The notes under the pieces were generated by a model that saw nothing but the letters and a program-made list of their open reading frames with translations, was not told the DNA's origin and did not search any database. A program made the translations under genes and the position numbers. Shown here piece by piece: positions 24,489 through 33,940 of a stretch of DNA of 64,000 nt; positions within the stretch are counted from its first letter, which is position 1, and each line of letters begins with the position of its first letter. Source of the DNA: Obscuribacter phosphatis_A (GTDB taxonomy: Bacteria > Cyanobacteriota > Vampirovibrionia > Obscuribacterales > Obscuribacteraceae); contig JAFLCK010000026.1 of the NCBI GenBank assembly GCA_017303615.1, positions 7,969 to 71,968 of the forward strand. The letters are read 5' to 3'.

Positions 24489-27446
24489 ATGAGAAAAACA
24501 GTATTTCTGGCATGCACGCTAACTCTGACTACATCGGTCTCGAGCTTTAGTCCCGTATTCGCATCCGATGCAGCTTCTAATTCGAAAGGTAATAGTGCCG
24601 CGAGCTCTGCGCCTCTGCCTGTACCCAAGGTGACAGACAGGTCGATTGCATCTGAAGCTCTAATTAGGGAGCTTAGGAAAATGACTGAGCTGGAGCAAAC
24701 CCCTCAGGACTTGGAAAGAGTCAAGAAGCTTGATAAAGAAGGGCAGAAATTTTATGACCAGAAGCTTTTCGGTCAGGCGCTCAGCGTTTGGCAAGAGGGC
24801 TATGGTCTGGCCCTGGATATGAAATACGCTGAAGGTCAGGGGCGTGCTTTGACCAATATGGCGAAGATATATATTGACCAGGGTCAGTGGATCAAAGCCA
24901 AGCACTTGGGTGAAAATGCCTTGGAAGTATTGGGTACCGCCGGCAATGAAGTGGCTCTAGCCCAGGCAAGGGTCGTTCTTGCCCAAGCTTATTTTGGTCT
25001 TGATAACCCGGTGTGGGCCTTGCAGCAACTCGACCAGGCGCTGCGCGCTCTCAATAACGGGCAGCTGGCGGATCCCGAAGAGGGTTCACGCATCATGTAT
25101 CTTTGTGCCAGTCTGGCGATCAAGTTCGGCAAGGCCAAAGATGCTGTCAAATTCTTCCAACAGGGAGCCGAGTATAGTTACCAAAAAGGTGACGTAGCCA
25201 AAGCTGTTCAGGTAAGGGCGGCTGTGGTCAACTCTTTGATCGATCTCGGATGGTTTGTTGCTGCTTTAGAAGAAGCAAATAAGCTTCTCTCTGTTGCTAA
25301 ATCATCGCCTAAAGATTCAAACGTCTTTCAGGTTACGGCTTATCAGTCTATCGGTAATGCCCAGTATGCCGCTTGCGAATACGCCGCTGCTCGCAGTTCT
25401 TTCGAAACGGCTCTGGCGATGATGTCGAAATTGGATTCGAAGCAAGTCAACGAAATTGCCCGAGCCAATATTGAAGAAGGTTATGGCTTTGTCTTATCGG
25501 CTTGCGGAGATTATGATCTGGCTCGCACAATGCTTCTAAAAGCTGTGTCGGTGCTCAAAGCCAAGAACGAAACTCTCGCCGTCGCCCAAATTTACAATGC
25601 TCTGGGTGTGGTTGAGCTAAATGATGGACAAACCGGTAAAGCCATTACCTACTTTCAGCAGGCTTTAGACTATCACGCTGTCATCACACCCAAATCACCC
25701 AGGCTGAATGCCATCACAATGGCCAACCTTGGTTGTGCCGAGGGGCGTGCCGGCTCTTTCCGTGATGCCAAAAACCATCTCACCGGCGCCATCAATGCCA
25801 TGGGTAAGCAGGTTGATAAGCAGGCCAAAGCCAAGATTTTGCAGGCGCTCTCTGAAATTTCCTTGAAAGCTTCAGACCTAACCAATGCTGAGTCTTATGC
25901 CAAGCAAGCGATTGAGATTTCTACAAAAATCAATGATGACTCCAACCTTTGGCGCGCCTACACCATGCTCTCCAAGCTGCAAGGAATCAAGGGTGAAGTG
26001 GAACCCGCCAAAGAGTCAATCAATAGTGCCCTTTCTTATTTCAGATCACCGCAGGCCGGTGACTTCGTTTCGGCTGAGTCGGTTTCGTATCCAACCTCAC
26101 GCGAAGACATGGCTGCTCTCTTGGTGCAGCAGCTAGCTGCCCAAGGTTTGACCGAGCCGGCTTTGGTCACAGCTGAGCAAATTAAGGAAGAGAATTTCAT
26201 TAGTGAATGGAATCGTAAAGGTGCACAGGTCAAACCTGAAGACCGAGATGTGTATATAGAACTGGCTACGCAGCGGGCGCGCTTGCATGCGGCGGAGGCG
26301 GCATCGACTCCCGACCAGGTCACCAAAGAATGGAAGAGCTGGATGGAAAGATTCGGTGGTTTGGTCAAAACTAACCGAGCTCTGGCTCGGCTGATAGCGC
26401 CTGTCCCCACTCATGCCCAAGATATTACGGCTGCCGTCGAGAAGAATAACGCAGTTGCTATCGACTATCTGGTTGGTCCCGACTTTACAATGGCTTTCAC
26501 CATCGAGCCGGGCGGACGCATGACCTCTTCGTCTTTGCCGGTAGGCAGGGCCAGGCTGAAGAGTCAAATCACTTCGCTCTTGACCGCAGCCGCCGGTCAG
26601 TCGACCACTGATACCACTGGTAGTGACCCGGAGCGTGCTGTTCTCAAATCACTTTACGGCGAGCTCTTGCCTGCTGCAATCAGGCAGTTTCTGCCTCGCA
26701 ATGCCGAGCAAATGTTGGTGGTGATTCCAGACGGACCGCTTTACAACCTGCCTTTTGCTGCCCTAATTGACGATCAAGGTAAGTTTCTGGTCGAAAGACA
26801 TTTGCTCACCATGGTCTCATCTGCCGCTGTCTTGCTTGATAGTCAGCCGCGCATCGCCGAAGACCTTTCCATAGTAGTGGCTAGAGCAGGCAATGCTCAA
26901 GCCTCTGAGAAAGCTGAGACTGAACAGATCGCCAGCGCGGTGGGCACCGATCGTGTCACCACCCTATCCGGCAAAGACGCTGCTTTAGGTAATCTGGAAG
27001 AGCAAGCCCGCGGCAAATCGGTTGTCCACTTCTCTTCTAAGTTGCCTCTCTTGGAAGCAAATCCATTGCGTTCAGTACTGCCAATACTCTCTGATGGCGT
27101 TGATGGTCAGAGTGTTAAGGTAACCGCAGATCAACTTTGCGGTACCAAGATGGCTAGTGATTTGATTGTTTGGTCTGCTTCTTCGGTCAACTCTAAAGAT
27201 GTAAGAGGTAATGCAGTCAAGGTATTCAGCCGCGGGCTCAGCTATGCCGGTGCTAGAAATGTCTTGATGAGTCTCTGGACTCAGCCCGAGAGTAATCGTA
27301 TTGATGAGATTGTCAACTTCTATAAGAGCAAGCAATCTGGTCTGGGTTCGGCTCAGAGTCTGCGTAAAGCCCAGCTGGCAGCACTCTCTCGTGATCGCTC
27401 ACCCCGCACTTGGGCAGCCTTCCAGTTGCTTGGACCGGGCAACTAA
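24489..27446 (+). CDS. Exported TPR protein with a catalytically degenerate CHAT domain
   Basis: A 985-residue protein with signal peptide (MRKTVFLACTLTLTTSVSSF, cleavage near VFASD). About ten tetratricopeptide repeats occupy residues 70-520 (for example A-L-x-W-Q-E-G, G-x-A-x-x-Y-x-x-A). A CHAT caspase-like domain fills 640-985, recognisable by DGPLYNLPFAALID, the VVHF strand, GLSYAGARNVLMSLW and the ALR-AQL-like C-terminus. The catalytic dyad is missing: where CHAT proteases have H-F-x-T-H-G the protein has HFSSKL (Lys851 at the His position). Where they have L-S-A-C it has WSAS (Ser898 at the Cys position). I infer a non-proteolytic scaffold or regulator outside the cytoplasm. A terminator follows 40 bases later. 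Confidence 0.9.
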   Translation: MRKTVFLACTLTLTTSVSSFSPVFASDAASNSKGNSAASSAPLPVPKVTDRSIASEALIRELRKMTELEQTPQDLERVKKLDKEGQKFYDQKLFGQALSVWQEGYGLALDMKYAEGQGRALTNMAKIYIDQGQWIKAKHLGENALEVLGTAGNEVALAQARVVLAQAYFGLDNPVWALQQLDQALRALNNGQLADPEEGSRIMYLCASLAIKFGKAKDAVKFFQQGAEYSYQKGDVAKAVQVRAAVVNSLIDLGWFVAALEEANKLLSVAKSSPKDSNVFQVTAYQSIGNAQYAACEYAAARSSFETALAMMSKLDSKQVNEIARANIEEGYGFVLSACGDYDLARTMLLKAVSVLKAKNETLAVAQIYNALGVVELNDGQTGKAITYFQQALDYHAVITPKSPRLNAITMANLGCAEGRAGSFRDAKNHLTGAINAMGKQVDKQAKAKILQALSEISLKASDLTNAESYAKQAIEISTKINDDSNLWRAYTMLSKLQGIKGEVEPAKESINSALSYFRSPQAGDFVSAESVSYPTSREDMAALLVQQLAAQGLTEPALVTAEQIKEENFISEWNRKGAQVKPEDRDVYIELATQRARLHAAEAASTPDQVTKEWKSWMERFGGLVKTNRALARLIAPVPTHAQDITAAVEKNNAVAIDYLVGPDFTMAFTIEPGGRMTSSSLPVGRARLKSQITSLLTAAAGQSTTDTTGSDPERAVLKSLYGELLPAAIRQFLPRNAEQMLVVIPDGPLYNLPFAALIDDQGKFLVERHLLTMVSSAAVLLDSQPRIAEDLSIVVARAGNAQASEKAETEQIASAVGTDRVTTLSGKDAALGNLEEQARGKSVVHFSSKLPLLEANPLRSVLPILSDGVDGQSVKVTADQLCGTKMASDLIVWSASSVNSKDVRGNAVKVFSRGLSYAGARNVLMSLWTQPESNRIDEIVNFYKSKQSGLGSAQSLRKAQLAALSRDRSPRTWAAFQLLGPGN

Positions 27447-27486
27447 CAGACCTAACAAACTAAGCTAAGTTTAGCTAAGCTAAGCA

Positions 27487-27515
27487 GAAAGGGGCGCTCA
27501 CTGAGCGCCCCTTTC
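27487..27515. terminator. Hairpin terminator between convergent genes
   Basis: A perfect 13-bp stem, GAAAGGGGCGCTC with GAGCGCCCCTTTC, closes a three-base loop, 40 bases after the TPR-CHAT stop and 30 before the end of the convergent gene. The plus-strand tail is CACTTTC, only moderately T-rich. Confidence 0.82.
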
Positions 27516-27545
27516 ACTTTCTATGTCTACCCTTACTCAGTAGTC

Positions 27546-28823
27546 TTAGTAGGGGTTTGCTGGTGCTGTCCCGGCAATGCTGACCGGTTGATCTAGTTGT
27601 ATCTGCATTGCTGTTCCAGCTTGAACATTGACGTCGGCGCCTTTGCGCAAGATCAAGCTCTGGGCAACACCGACACCGGCTCCGATAGCGGTTCCCGACC
27701 AAGCGCCTTTGCCGACGCCTCTGCCACCACCGGCAATGGCGCCTACAGCGGTACCGAGGGCGGCGCCTGTACCGGCACCAATGGCGCCTCTCACACCGGC
27801 TTGTACGACTTTGCCTTTCCAGGTCTCACCTTTGACTGTCTCTTCTTGGGCTCCACCGGCATATTTACCGATACCGCCCACGAGGTGAGCAGAAATGGGA
27901 GTTTCGACGCCGTCAGGTGTGCGCAGTTTGTTGAACTTGATGCCAAGGCTGCCGGAGCGTCCAAGCATCTTGCCCGATTCGGCATCGGTGATTGTACCTA
28001 TTACCACTGAACCGGTTGGGATCATCGAATCGCCGAGCATTACGGTCTGGCTGACTGCGGCTTGCACCACATCACCAGCTTTGGCCACTTGGGTGGAGAT
28101 ACCTGAAGACAGAGTGATTGGCAGCACTAGACCGGCAGGAGCATAGGTGATGCGCCCTTGTCTGTAGCCAGTGCTGGGTTGGTTATAACCACCTTGGCCA
28201 TAGGGCTGACCGCCATAAGGCTGACCACCACCATAAGGCTGGGTGCTGAAGCTGGGTTGTCCGTAAGGCTGTGGTTGAGGCTGATAGGCTTGTTGTTGCG
28301 GCGGCATGGTATTGGGCTGTGTGGGAGCCGGGCTATTGAATGCAGCCGGAGCGGAAGAGTCATATTCTCCCGAAAGTTGAGAGACATAGCTCTGTACACT
28401 TGTTTGATCTCTGAGAGCAGTGCGCAAGGAGTCAGCCCACTTGGTGGCGAGAACTGCAGGGGTTGTATTCTGGGCTTTGGCAGTGGTACTGTCGACGGTG
28501 ACTACCTGGTAGCCGCCCAGGGTGAGTACCGGCAGTCCTTTTACATAGGTGATCTTGACTGCTGCCGGAGTGCGATCTTTGCTTGCCACCAAGGCATTGT
28601 CTAAATTGGTCTGAATGGTTTCAGCACGTTTCTCTGCAGTCAATCCACCAGAACCGCTTACGGTAAAGAGACCTTGACCGGCGAATCTGATTTCATTGTC
28701 GGCAGCCATAGCAGAAAGAGGCAGTGAGGCAGTGGCTAATTGGCTGATTACAAAACCGGCCAGCACAGATTTTCTGATTGATTTTGCGATCGAAAGCTTA
28801 GTGTCAGTGAGTTTTGCGTTCAT
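27546..28823 (-). CDS. Exported glycine-zipper protein with Gln/Pro/Gly-rich linker
   Basis: A 425-residue protein. The signal peptide has core VLAGFVISQLATASLPLS and cleaves near AMAAD (residue 41). Residues 42-150 form a compact domain beginning EIRFAGQGLFTVSG and containing KITYVKGLPVLTLGGYQVVTVD, typical of a small conserved periplasmic module. Residues 165-225 are a Gln/Pro/Tyr/Gly-rich linker with GGQPYGGQPYGQ repeats. A beta-rich domain follows (VIGTITDAESGKMLGRSGSLGIKF...), resembling the TrbI/VirB10-like barrel with a GTVVxG-type start. The C-terminus is a glycine zipper (GAIGAGTGAALGTAVGAIAG). No function is known. It lies alone between convergent and divergent neighbours. Confidence 0.8.
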   Translation of the reverse strand: MNAKLTDTKLSIAKSIRKSVLAGFVISQLATASLPLSAMAADNEIRFAGQGLFTVSGSGGLTAEKRAETIQTNLDNALVASKDRTPAAVKITYVKGLPVLTLGGYQVVTVDSTTAKAQNTTPAVLATKWADSLRTALRDQTSVQSYVSQLSGEYDSSAPAAFNSPAPTQPNTMPPQQQAYQPQPQPYGQPSFSTQPYGGGQPYGGQPYGQGGYNQPSTGYRQGRITYAPAGLVLPITLSSGISTQVAKAGDVVQAAVSQTVMLGDSMIPTGSVVIGTITDAESGKMLGRSGSLGIKFNKLRTPDGVETPISAHLVGGIGKYAGGAQEETVKGETWKGKVVQAGVRGAIGAGTGAALGTAVGAIAGGGRGVGKGAWSGTAIGAGVGVAQSLILRKGADVNVQAGTAMQIQLDQPVSIAGTAPANPY

Positions 28824-28934
28824 TATTATTTACCGTTGTATATGGTGTAAGGGTTATTGGAGAAATTGCTGAAATTGGCGCCATCCATGGCTCTATGCAG
28901 TTAATAGACTGCAAAAGTTTAGCAAGGTTCCCGC

Positions 28935-28940
28935 TATAAT
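28935..28940 (+). promoter_or_regulatory. Candidate -10 box of the SDR-pgeF unit
   Basis: A perfect TATAAT lies 37 bases upstream of the GTG start. The hexamer 17 bases further up (CAAAAG) does not match -35 consensus, so this rests on the -10 box alone. Confidence 0.4.
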
Positions 28941-28976
28941 GTAAGGTTAGCTTTCCGTAACAAAGGCGCTCTAATT

Positions 28977-29810
28977 GTGATACTTGAGAACTCGTCGGGC
29001 GCTCTCTTTGCCGATGATATCTTCAAAAATAGAAATGTTTTTCTAAGTGGTGCTTCGCGCGGTATCGGGCGAGCGGTGGCGCTTGCTTTTGCAAGATACG
29101 GCGCCAATCTTTATCTTGTGGCAAAAGATGCTGAAAGACTGAAGAAATTTAGCGAAGAAATTGCATCTATATATACACTGGGTGGTACGTCTAGGGTAAT
29201 TCGCTATCGGGCTTGTGATTTTGCGCAGCTTGAAGACGTAGAAGCGATGCTGGAAGAAGCAAAGCAAGAGATGCCTTTCCATATCGTGGTCAATAATGCC
29301 GGCATATATCAAACCGAAGCCTTAGCTGGTCACAGTCTAACGTCATGGCGGCGTTTATTTGATATCAATCTCAATGCTGCCATGCTTATCATGTCGCATT
29401 TATTGCCCTCTATGATAGAAAGAAAAGCTGGGCGCATCATCAATATTTCGTCTATTTCAGGCAGTAAAGCCGAGGCCTGGGGCTCGGCCTATAGTGCCGC
29501 CAAATTCGCTTTGAATGGGCTTACCCAGGCTGCCGCCTTAGAAAATGCCCGTTTCGGCATTACTATTAATGCTGTCTGTCCTGGCTGGGTATTGACCGAC
29601 CTTGCGCAAGAGCAGATAGGCAGCGGCGAGTGGCAAGCCTTAAACGGCTTACCTGCCGACCAATCTATGGAACTGACCCGTCTTTCGGTGCCTCAAGAAA
29701 GATTTCTCAGCGCCGATGAAATAGCTTCAACTGTTTTGTTTCTGGCCAGCGATCAGGCGCAGGGAATCACAGGACAGGCTATAAATATATGTGGAGGTCT
29801 TTCACTATGA
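28977..29810 (+). CDS. Short-chain dehydrogenase/reductase
   Basis: A 277-residue NAD(P)-dependent SDR of the classical type. Cofactor motif SGASRGIG at residues 24-31, VNNAG near 105-109, catalytic Ser in NISSISGS, and Tyr172/Lys176 in YSAAK are all present; the C-terminal ITGQAINICGG closes the fold. It is most like 3-oxoacyl-ACP reductases and related SDRs, but the substrate is undefined. The start is a GTG with weak AAAGG upstream. Its stop overlaps the pgeF ATG (ATGA), so the two are cotranslated. A TATAAT box lies upstream. Confidence 0.92.
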   Translation: MILENSSGALFADDIFKNRNVFLSGASRGIGRAVALAFARYGANLYLVAKDAERLKKFSEEIASIYTLGGTSRVIRYRACDFAQLEDVEAMLEEAKQEMPFHIVVNNAGIYQTEALAGHSLTSWRRLFDINLNAAMLIMSHLLPSMIERKAGRIINISSISGSKAEAWGSAYSAAKFALNGLTQAAALENARFGITINAVCPGWVLTDLAQEQIGSGEWQALNGLPADQSMELTRLSVPQERFLSADEIASTVLFLASDQAQGITGQAINICGGLSL

Positions 29811-30682
29811 ATTCTCAACTCTTAAGCCGCGCTCTGCATGTAAACGATTGGCATATTAAAGATATCGAGGGGCTGCATCTGGCTCATTCTCCCCTTCTCA
29901 GCTCTGAAAAAGACCTTATTCATGCCTTTACCACCCGAATTGGCGGCAGTTGTCCAGAGCCTTATGATAGTTTCAATCTGGGGCGCAGCGTCGGTGATGA
30001 AGCGGTGAAGAAAGCAGCGCTACTCAACCGTGAGAAGCTTTGCCAGACTCTTGGTCTCACCCATGACCGACTACATGTGCCAGGGCAGGTGCATTCGGGT
30101 AATGTTGTCCATGTCGGGGCTGAGAGTGCGGTGCATCCAGGCTCACAAGCTCTGAGCGGCGTCGATGGACTGACTACTGCCGATCGTGGACTGCCTCTCT
30201 TGCTCCATTTTGCCGACTGCGTGCCGGTCATGGTATACGAGCGGCGTCGGCGCTTGCTTTCTATTGTCCATGCCGGTTGGCGGGGCACTGCCGAAGCGAT
30301 TGCCGCCCAGGCAGTAAAGCGAATGGTGGAAATGGGCGGTGAGCCGAAGCATATGCTGGCTGCAGTTGGTCCGGCCATTGGCACTTGTTGTTATCCGACC
30401 GGTGAAGATGTGGCTGTTCGGCTTATGTCCACGGTTTGCTCAGACCAAACTCATTCTCAGGCAGAGTCTGCCGCCTTGGTCCAAGCCCTTGTGCTTCGCC
30501 GGGAAGACGGTCAACCCCGTCCTAATCTCAAAGCCATAAACGCTTTACAGCTTCTCCAGCAGGGGGTGGGTGAGGTCGACGTCACTTCCTTTTGTACCAG
30601 TTGTAAACCGGAGCTTTTCTTCTCACATAGGCAATCGGGCGGCGTTACCGGTCGGCAAGGGGCAATAGCCTGCCTGGTCTAG
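29807..30682 (+). CDS. pgeF: PgeF/YfiH (DUF152) family multicopper-type oxidase/purine nucleoside hydrolase
   Basis: A 291-residue member of the YfiH/DUF152 family, known to contain peptidoglycan-editing factor PgeF and purine nucleoside phosphorylase/adenosine deaminase activity. The metal-binding signature is clear: HSGNVVHVG, DGLTTADRGLPLLLHFADCVPV and the HAGWRGT triad, then AVGPAIGTCCYPTGEDV. The start is the ATG overlapping the SDR stop, with GGAGG ten bases upstream (29793-29797); an upstream GTG at 29789 would place that site inside the gene. It forms a two-gene unit with the SDR. The exact substrate is not decided by sequence. Confidence 0.93.
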   Translation: MNSQLLSRALHVNDWHIKDIEGLHLAHSPLLSSEKDLIHAFTTRIGGSCPEPYDSFNLGRSVGDEAVKKAALLNREKLCQTLGLTHDRLHVPGQVHSGNVVHVGAESAVHPGSQALSGVDGLTTADRGLPLLLHFADCVPVMVYERRRRLLSIVHAGWRGTAEAIAAQAVKRMVEMGGEPKHMLAAVGPAIGTCCYPTGEDVAVRLMSTVCSDQTHSQAESAALVQALVLRREDGQPRPNLKAINALQLLQQGVGEVDVTSFCTSCKPELFFSHRQSGGVTGRQGAIACLV

Positions 30683-30734
30683 GCAAAGTTCGGCACTGAG
30701 CCCGAAATGGCCGCTCCTGCTATCCTTATATGGT

Positions 30735-32864
30735 ATGCGCCATCGAAATGCAGTATTGTCGACAGGTAAGTCCGCCCCAATCTTGAGGCGGGGGCTTGTT
30801 GCCGCCCTTTCCATTAGTATTGCCTCGGCTAATTTTGCTTCGGCCGCTTTCGCGCAAGCAGCGCCGCCGCCCCCCGAACCATCATTTTTTAAGAGTACGG
30901 CTAACCCCAATAGAATAGAAAGACCGGCTGCCAACCCATCCAATTCGGCAAGCAGTCCTCCCTTGCCTGCTCCCACCCGCATTAGTCGCCCCCTTACCGG
31001 CGCCAATGGTGTTGCACCTTATGGACAAGCCAGTCCTGCAACCAATACCGGACAAAATAATAATGGTCATAACCACGCGATGGCAGCGCCTGCCGCCTCA
31101 AATTCAGGCACTACTGGTGGTATCGCCACTCCTGGTTCCAGCCCTACATCTGCCGATACAAGTTTACTCAAGTCCGGCGTACTCAAACCCGGTGTGCCCC
31201 AAATAGATACTTTGCCTGCCGCCACAACTTCGCCTAATACTAATAGCAATAACAACAGCAGCAACAATCCCTACAGCGCGGGCGCTGCCAGACCGGCGCC
31301 TCCCTATCCAAATAATGGTGTTGATCAGTATCCTACCATCGGTCGCCTCGAAGAAGTGACACTAGGGCGCACCAACAGTGGTGCACCAATCGGCGAAAGA
31401 TTGTCGATTTTAGAGCAGGTAGTCTTCAAAAAAGATTTCAGAGAAGATACGCTTTTTGATCGTACCGAAAGACTTAAAAAGACTATCTTAGGTGGTATGG
31501 AGCCGGAGCGGGCCTCAGAGCCGCTTCCCTCTCTTGATGATTTGGGGGCAAGCCCCGGTGGTCTGCCGCTTGAGACTGTTAAGGAAGCGCATTATCTTGA
31601 TGAAATTGCCGGCAAGCGCGAGAACCTTGAGCCGAGTACACCCGATCAGGTAGGGCGTTTTGCTATCGAGATAGTCAATGCTGAAAGGGCTAATTATGGA
31701 CTTTCGCCTTTGACTCCAGATAATCTGGCGGAAAAGCTTGCTACTACCCACGGTGCATATTTGGCCTCGCGCGGCCAGGTTTCTCACTTCGATGAGTTTG
31801 GGCTTGGACCAGATAGGCGTTACACTCTTGTCGAAGGGACGGACGCGCTTACTGAAAGTATTGCCTCGGTCAAGTGCACAGATGTTGGTGCCGTCAAGCC
31901 TTGCAAGGCTGCTGCTGCCAGATTGCTCAAGGTCTTTTTGAGCAGACAGGACGACCGTGATTCTATACTCTCGCCTGACGCCACCCATATCGGTTTTTCA
32001 GTTAATTCTCTGGGCTCAAGCGGTCGCTTTGTCGCTGTCTGCAATGTGGTCAGCCGTCACGCTCTGATGGGACCTTTGCCTTTTCAGGTTGGGCAGGGTG
32101 AAAAAGTGGAAGTAAAAGGGGTGATGAATAGTCCCTATGTTTTCGATAGAGTGACCTTGGCATGGGAAGCCAATCAAAGCGGTGCGGCTCCAGCCGGTGA
32201 CGATGGCGAAGAAGCTTTGCCTTACTTCCCTCCGCTTGATTATGTTGCTTATTCTGCTCGCTCGGAGCATGACTACAGCAAGGCTGTCACCGCCATCAAA
32301 ATTGGTGGCATGGTAGCCGCCGTGGCTGGTGGCATGTTCTTTCCGCCAATTGCTCTGGCCGCGCCCTTGATTGCAGTGGCTGGTTCTCCCGGCGAGCCTC
32401 GTCCGGTTTCGGACATCCCGGTGAAGGGCGGGGTTAAGTTAGATGGAGCAGCTTTCAATGTCAAACTGCCCCTCAATAATGAAAATAAAGAGGGTCTATA
32501 TTATGTGACTGTTTGGGGAACACTGGGCAAGGGGCAGAAGTCTATACCAATTAGTCGCCGAGTTATTTTGGTGGCGGGCAAGCCGGATGGTAAGTCTGAA
32601 GGCAATTCAGAAGGTAAGCTCTCTAAAGAAAATGCTGAGCAAGCCAAGAAAGATGCTGAGCTTGCCAAACTAGAGGCTGATCGGGCAAAGAAAGAAGCCG
32701 AGAGCAAAAAGAAAGCGGCTGAGGAAGCTAGAAAGCAAGAAGAGAAGCGCCTAAAAGAAGAGAAGAAAAAGAAGAAAGCTAAAGAAGAGAGCGAAGCTAA
32801 AGCTTCCGGCGATGCTAAAGAAGAAGGCAAAGATGAAAAAGCCGAGGAAAAGAAAGATGACTGA
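30735..32864 (+). CDS. Exported CAP/SCP-domain protein with Lys-rich coiled coil
   Basis: A 709-residue protein. The signal peptide cleaves near AAFAQA (residue 40). Residues 45-190 are Pro/Asn/Ser low complexity. Near 195-255 lies a short module with LEEVTLG...ERLSILEQVVF...ERLKKTILGG, also found in the protein at 56295. A CAP (SCP/PR-1) domain spans about 300-450, with IVNAERANYGLSPLTPDNLAEKLATTHGAYLASRGQVSHFDEFG marking its start and the HxD-type residues. A hydrophobic stretch near 515-555 may be a membrane segment. The last 85 residues are Lys/Glu-rich coiled coil. It overlaps the following VWA gene by eight bases, so they form an operon. Confidence 0.85.
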   Translation: MRHRNAVLSTGKSAPILRRGLVAALSISIASANFASAAFAQAAPPPPEPSFFKSTANPNRIERPAANPSNSASSPPLPAPTRISRPLTGANGVAPYGQASPATNTGQNNNGHNHAMAAPAASNSGTTGGIATPGSSPTSADTSLLKSGVLKPGVPQIDTLPAATTSPNTNSNNNSSNNPYSAGAARPAPPYPNNGVDQYPTIGRLEEVTLGRTNSGAPIGERLSILEQVVFKKDFREDTLFDRTERLKKTILGGMEPERASEPLPSLDDLGASPGGLPLETVKEAHYLDEIAGKRENLEPSTPDQVGRFAIEIVNAERANYGLSPLTPDNLAEKLATTHGAYLASRGQVSHFDEFGLGPDRRYTLVEGTDALTESIASVKCTDVGAVKPCKAAAARLLKVFLSRQDDRDSILSPDATHIGFSVNSLGSSGRFVAVCNVVSRHALMGPLPFQVGQGEKVEVKGVMNSPYVFDRVTLAWEANQSGAAPAGDDGEEALPYFPPLDYVAYSARSEHDYSKAVTAIKIGGMVAAVAGGMFFPPIALAAPLIAVAGSPGEPRPVSDIPVKGGVKLDGAAFNVKLPLNNENKEGLYYVTVWGTLGKGQKSIPISRRVILVAGKPDGKSEGNSEGKLSKENAEQAKKDAELAKLEADRAKKEAESKKKAAEEARKQEEKRLKEEKKKKKAKEESEAKASGDAKEEGKDEKAEEKKDD

Positions 32865-33897
32865 ATTCGCCCGCCAAAGGACGTTCGCTCTGTCGGCGCT
32901 GAGTTTAGCCCTTGCTTCTTTCGCCTTTCAACCAGCTTGGGCGCAAGCGGGAGACTATGTACCGATGATGGTGCCGGTTCCCTCTGGTGCTTCTAGTAGT
33001 CCTTCTAATAATCCCTATTTGCAGGGCGGCACCGGCAGTACTACATTACAAACTGGCACCGGCAGTACTACATTACAGGTAAATACAGACAGCACGACGC
33101 TCCAGACCGGCGTAGAAAGACAGGGGGGACCGGTTCATGTCCTCTTTATCGTTGATGCCTCGCGCAGTATGCTTGAAGGTCTTGGTGGCGGTACACAAAA
33201 GATTGATGCGGCTAAGCAGGTTCTGCAAAATGCTATTGCCCGCATTCCGCCTGATGTCAACTTTGGTTTGCGTGTTTTTGGTCATGGCTATCAGGGCGCC
33301 GGTAGCCGCGGTAGTTTATTCGGCGGGGGCTTTGCCTCCCTCGGCAATGAATGTCGTAATTCAGCTTTGCTTGTGCCGATTGGTACAGGCAACCGCCGCA
33401 CCATCATCGAAAAGGTTAGACAAATAAGACCTTATGGCATGACCCCTCTGGCTTATTCAATCGAGATGGCTGCGGCAAGCGACTTTAGGGGGCTAACCGG
33501 CAATAAGACGATCATTCTCATTTCTGATGGACAAGATACCTGTGGTGGCAATCCTTGCGAAGTGATTAGACAGTTACCCAAGTATGGAATCAAGATCAAA
33601 GTAGACGTGGTTGGGCTCAACTTGAGAGGCGATCCGGTTTCGCGCAATCAACTCAATTGCATCGCCAATGAGTCGGGGGGCAAATATTATGATGCCGACA
33701 CAGCCGCCAAACTTATCGAGAGTGTCTCTGCTTCGGTAAGTAAGGCAATCGAAGGGCGTGTAATCATTAGACCGAGTGACTCCACAGCGCCTGCTTTGCA
33801 GAATATTCTCACGCCGCCCGAACTTGTGCCGATTGAGCCGCAACAGGAGCTGCGTCCAAATGCCCAAGACGAGTTAAAGCAAAACGAGACTAAATAG
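32857..33897 (+). CDS. Exported von Willebrand factor A domain protein
   Basis: A 346-residue protein. Start is the ATG overlapping the CAP gene by eight bases; upstream in-frame ATGs fall in the Lys-rich tail of that gene. The signal peptide cleaves near PAWAQA (residue 27). Three TGSTTLQ-type ten-residue repeats precede the VWA domain (about 85-290). The MIDAS is complete: DASRS, the Thr in GMTPLAYS, and the Asp in LISDGQD. Three Cys pairs (NEC...; TCGGNPC; LNC) suggest disulphides. The domain should bind a protein ligand through a divalent metal. A short Pro/Glu-rich tail follows. Coupling to the CAP-domain gene suggests a joint envelope role. Confidence 0.9.
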   Translation: MTEFARQRTFALSALSLALASFAFQPAWAQAGDYVPMMVPVPSGASSSPSNNPYLQGGTGSTTLQTGTGSTTLQVNTDSTTLQTGVERQGGPVHVLFIVDASRSMLEGLGGGTQKIDAAKQVLQNAIARIPPDVNFGLRVFGHGYQGAGSRGSLFGGGFASLGNECRNSALLVPIGTGNRRTIIEKVRQIRPYGMTPLAYSIEMAAASDFRGLTGNKTIILISDGQDTCGGNPCEVIRQLPKYGIKIKVDVVGLNLRGDPVSRNQLNCIANESGGKYYDADTAAKLIESVSASVSKAIEGRVIIRPSDSTAPALQNILTPPELVPIEPQQELRPNAQDELKQNETK

Positions 33898-33940
33898 GCA
33901 GCGCCGCAATAGTCCCGTTTGTTGAGTTTCGAGTTTCGCT

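Noticed and set aside
24489..27446. CHAT-based defence system (Craspase- or gasdermin-like)
   Set aside because: The dyad is missing, the protein is exported, and no partner gene lies nearby.
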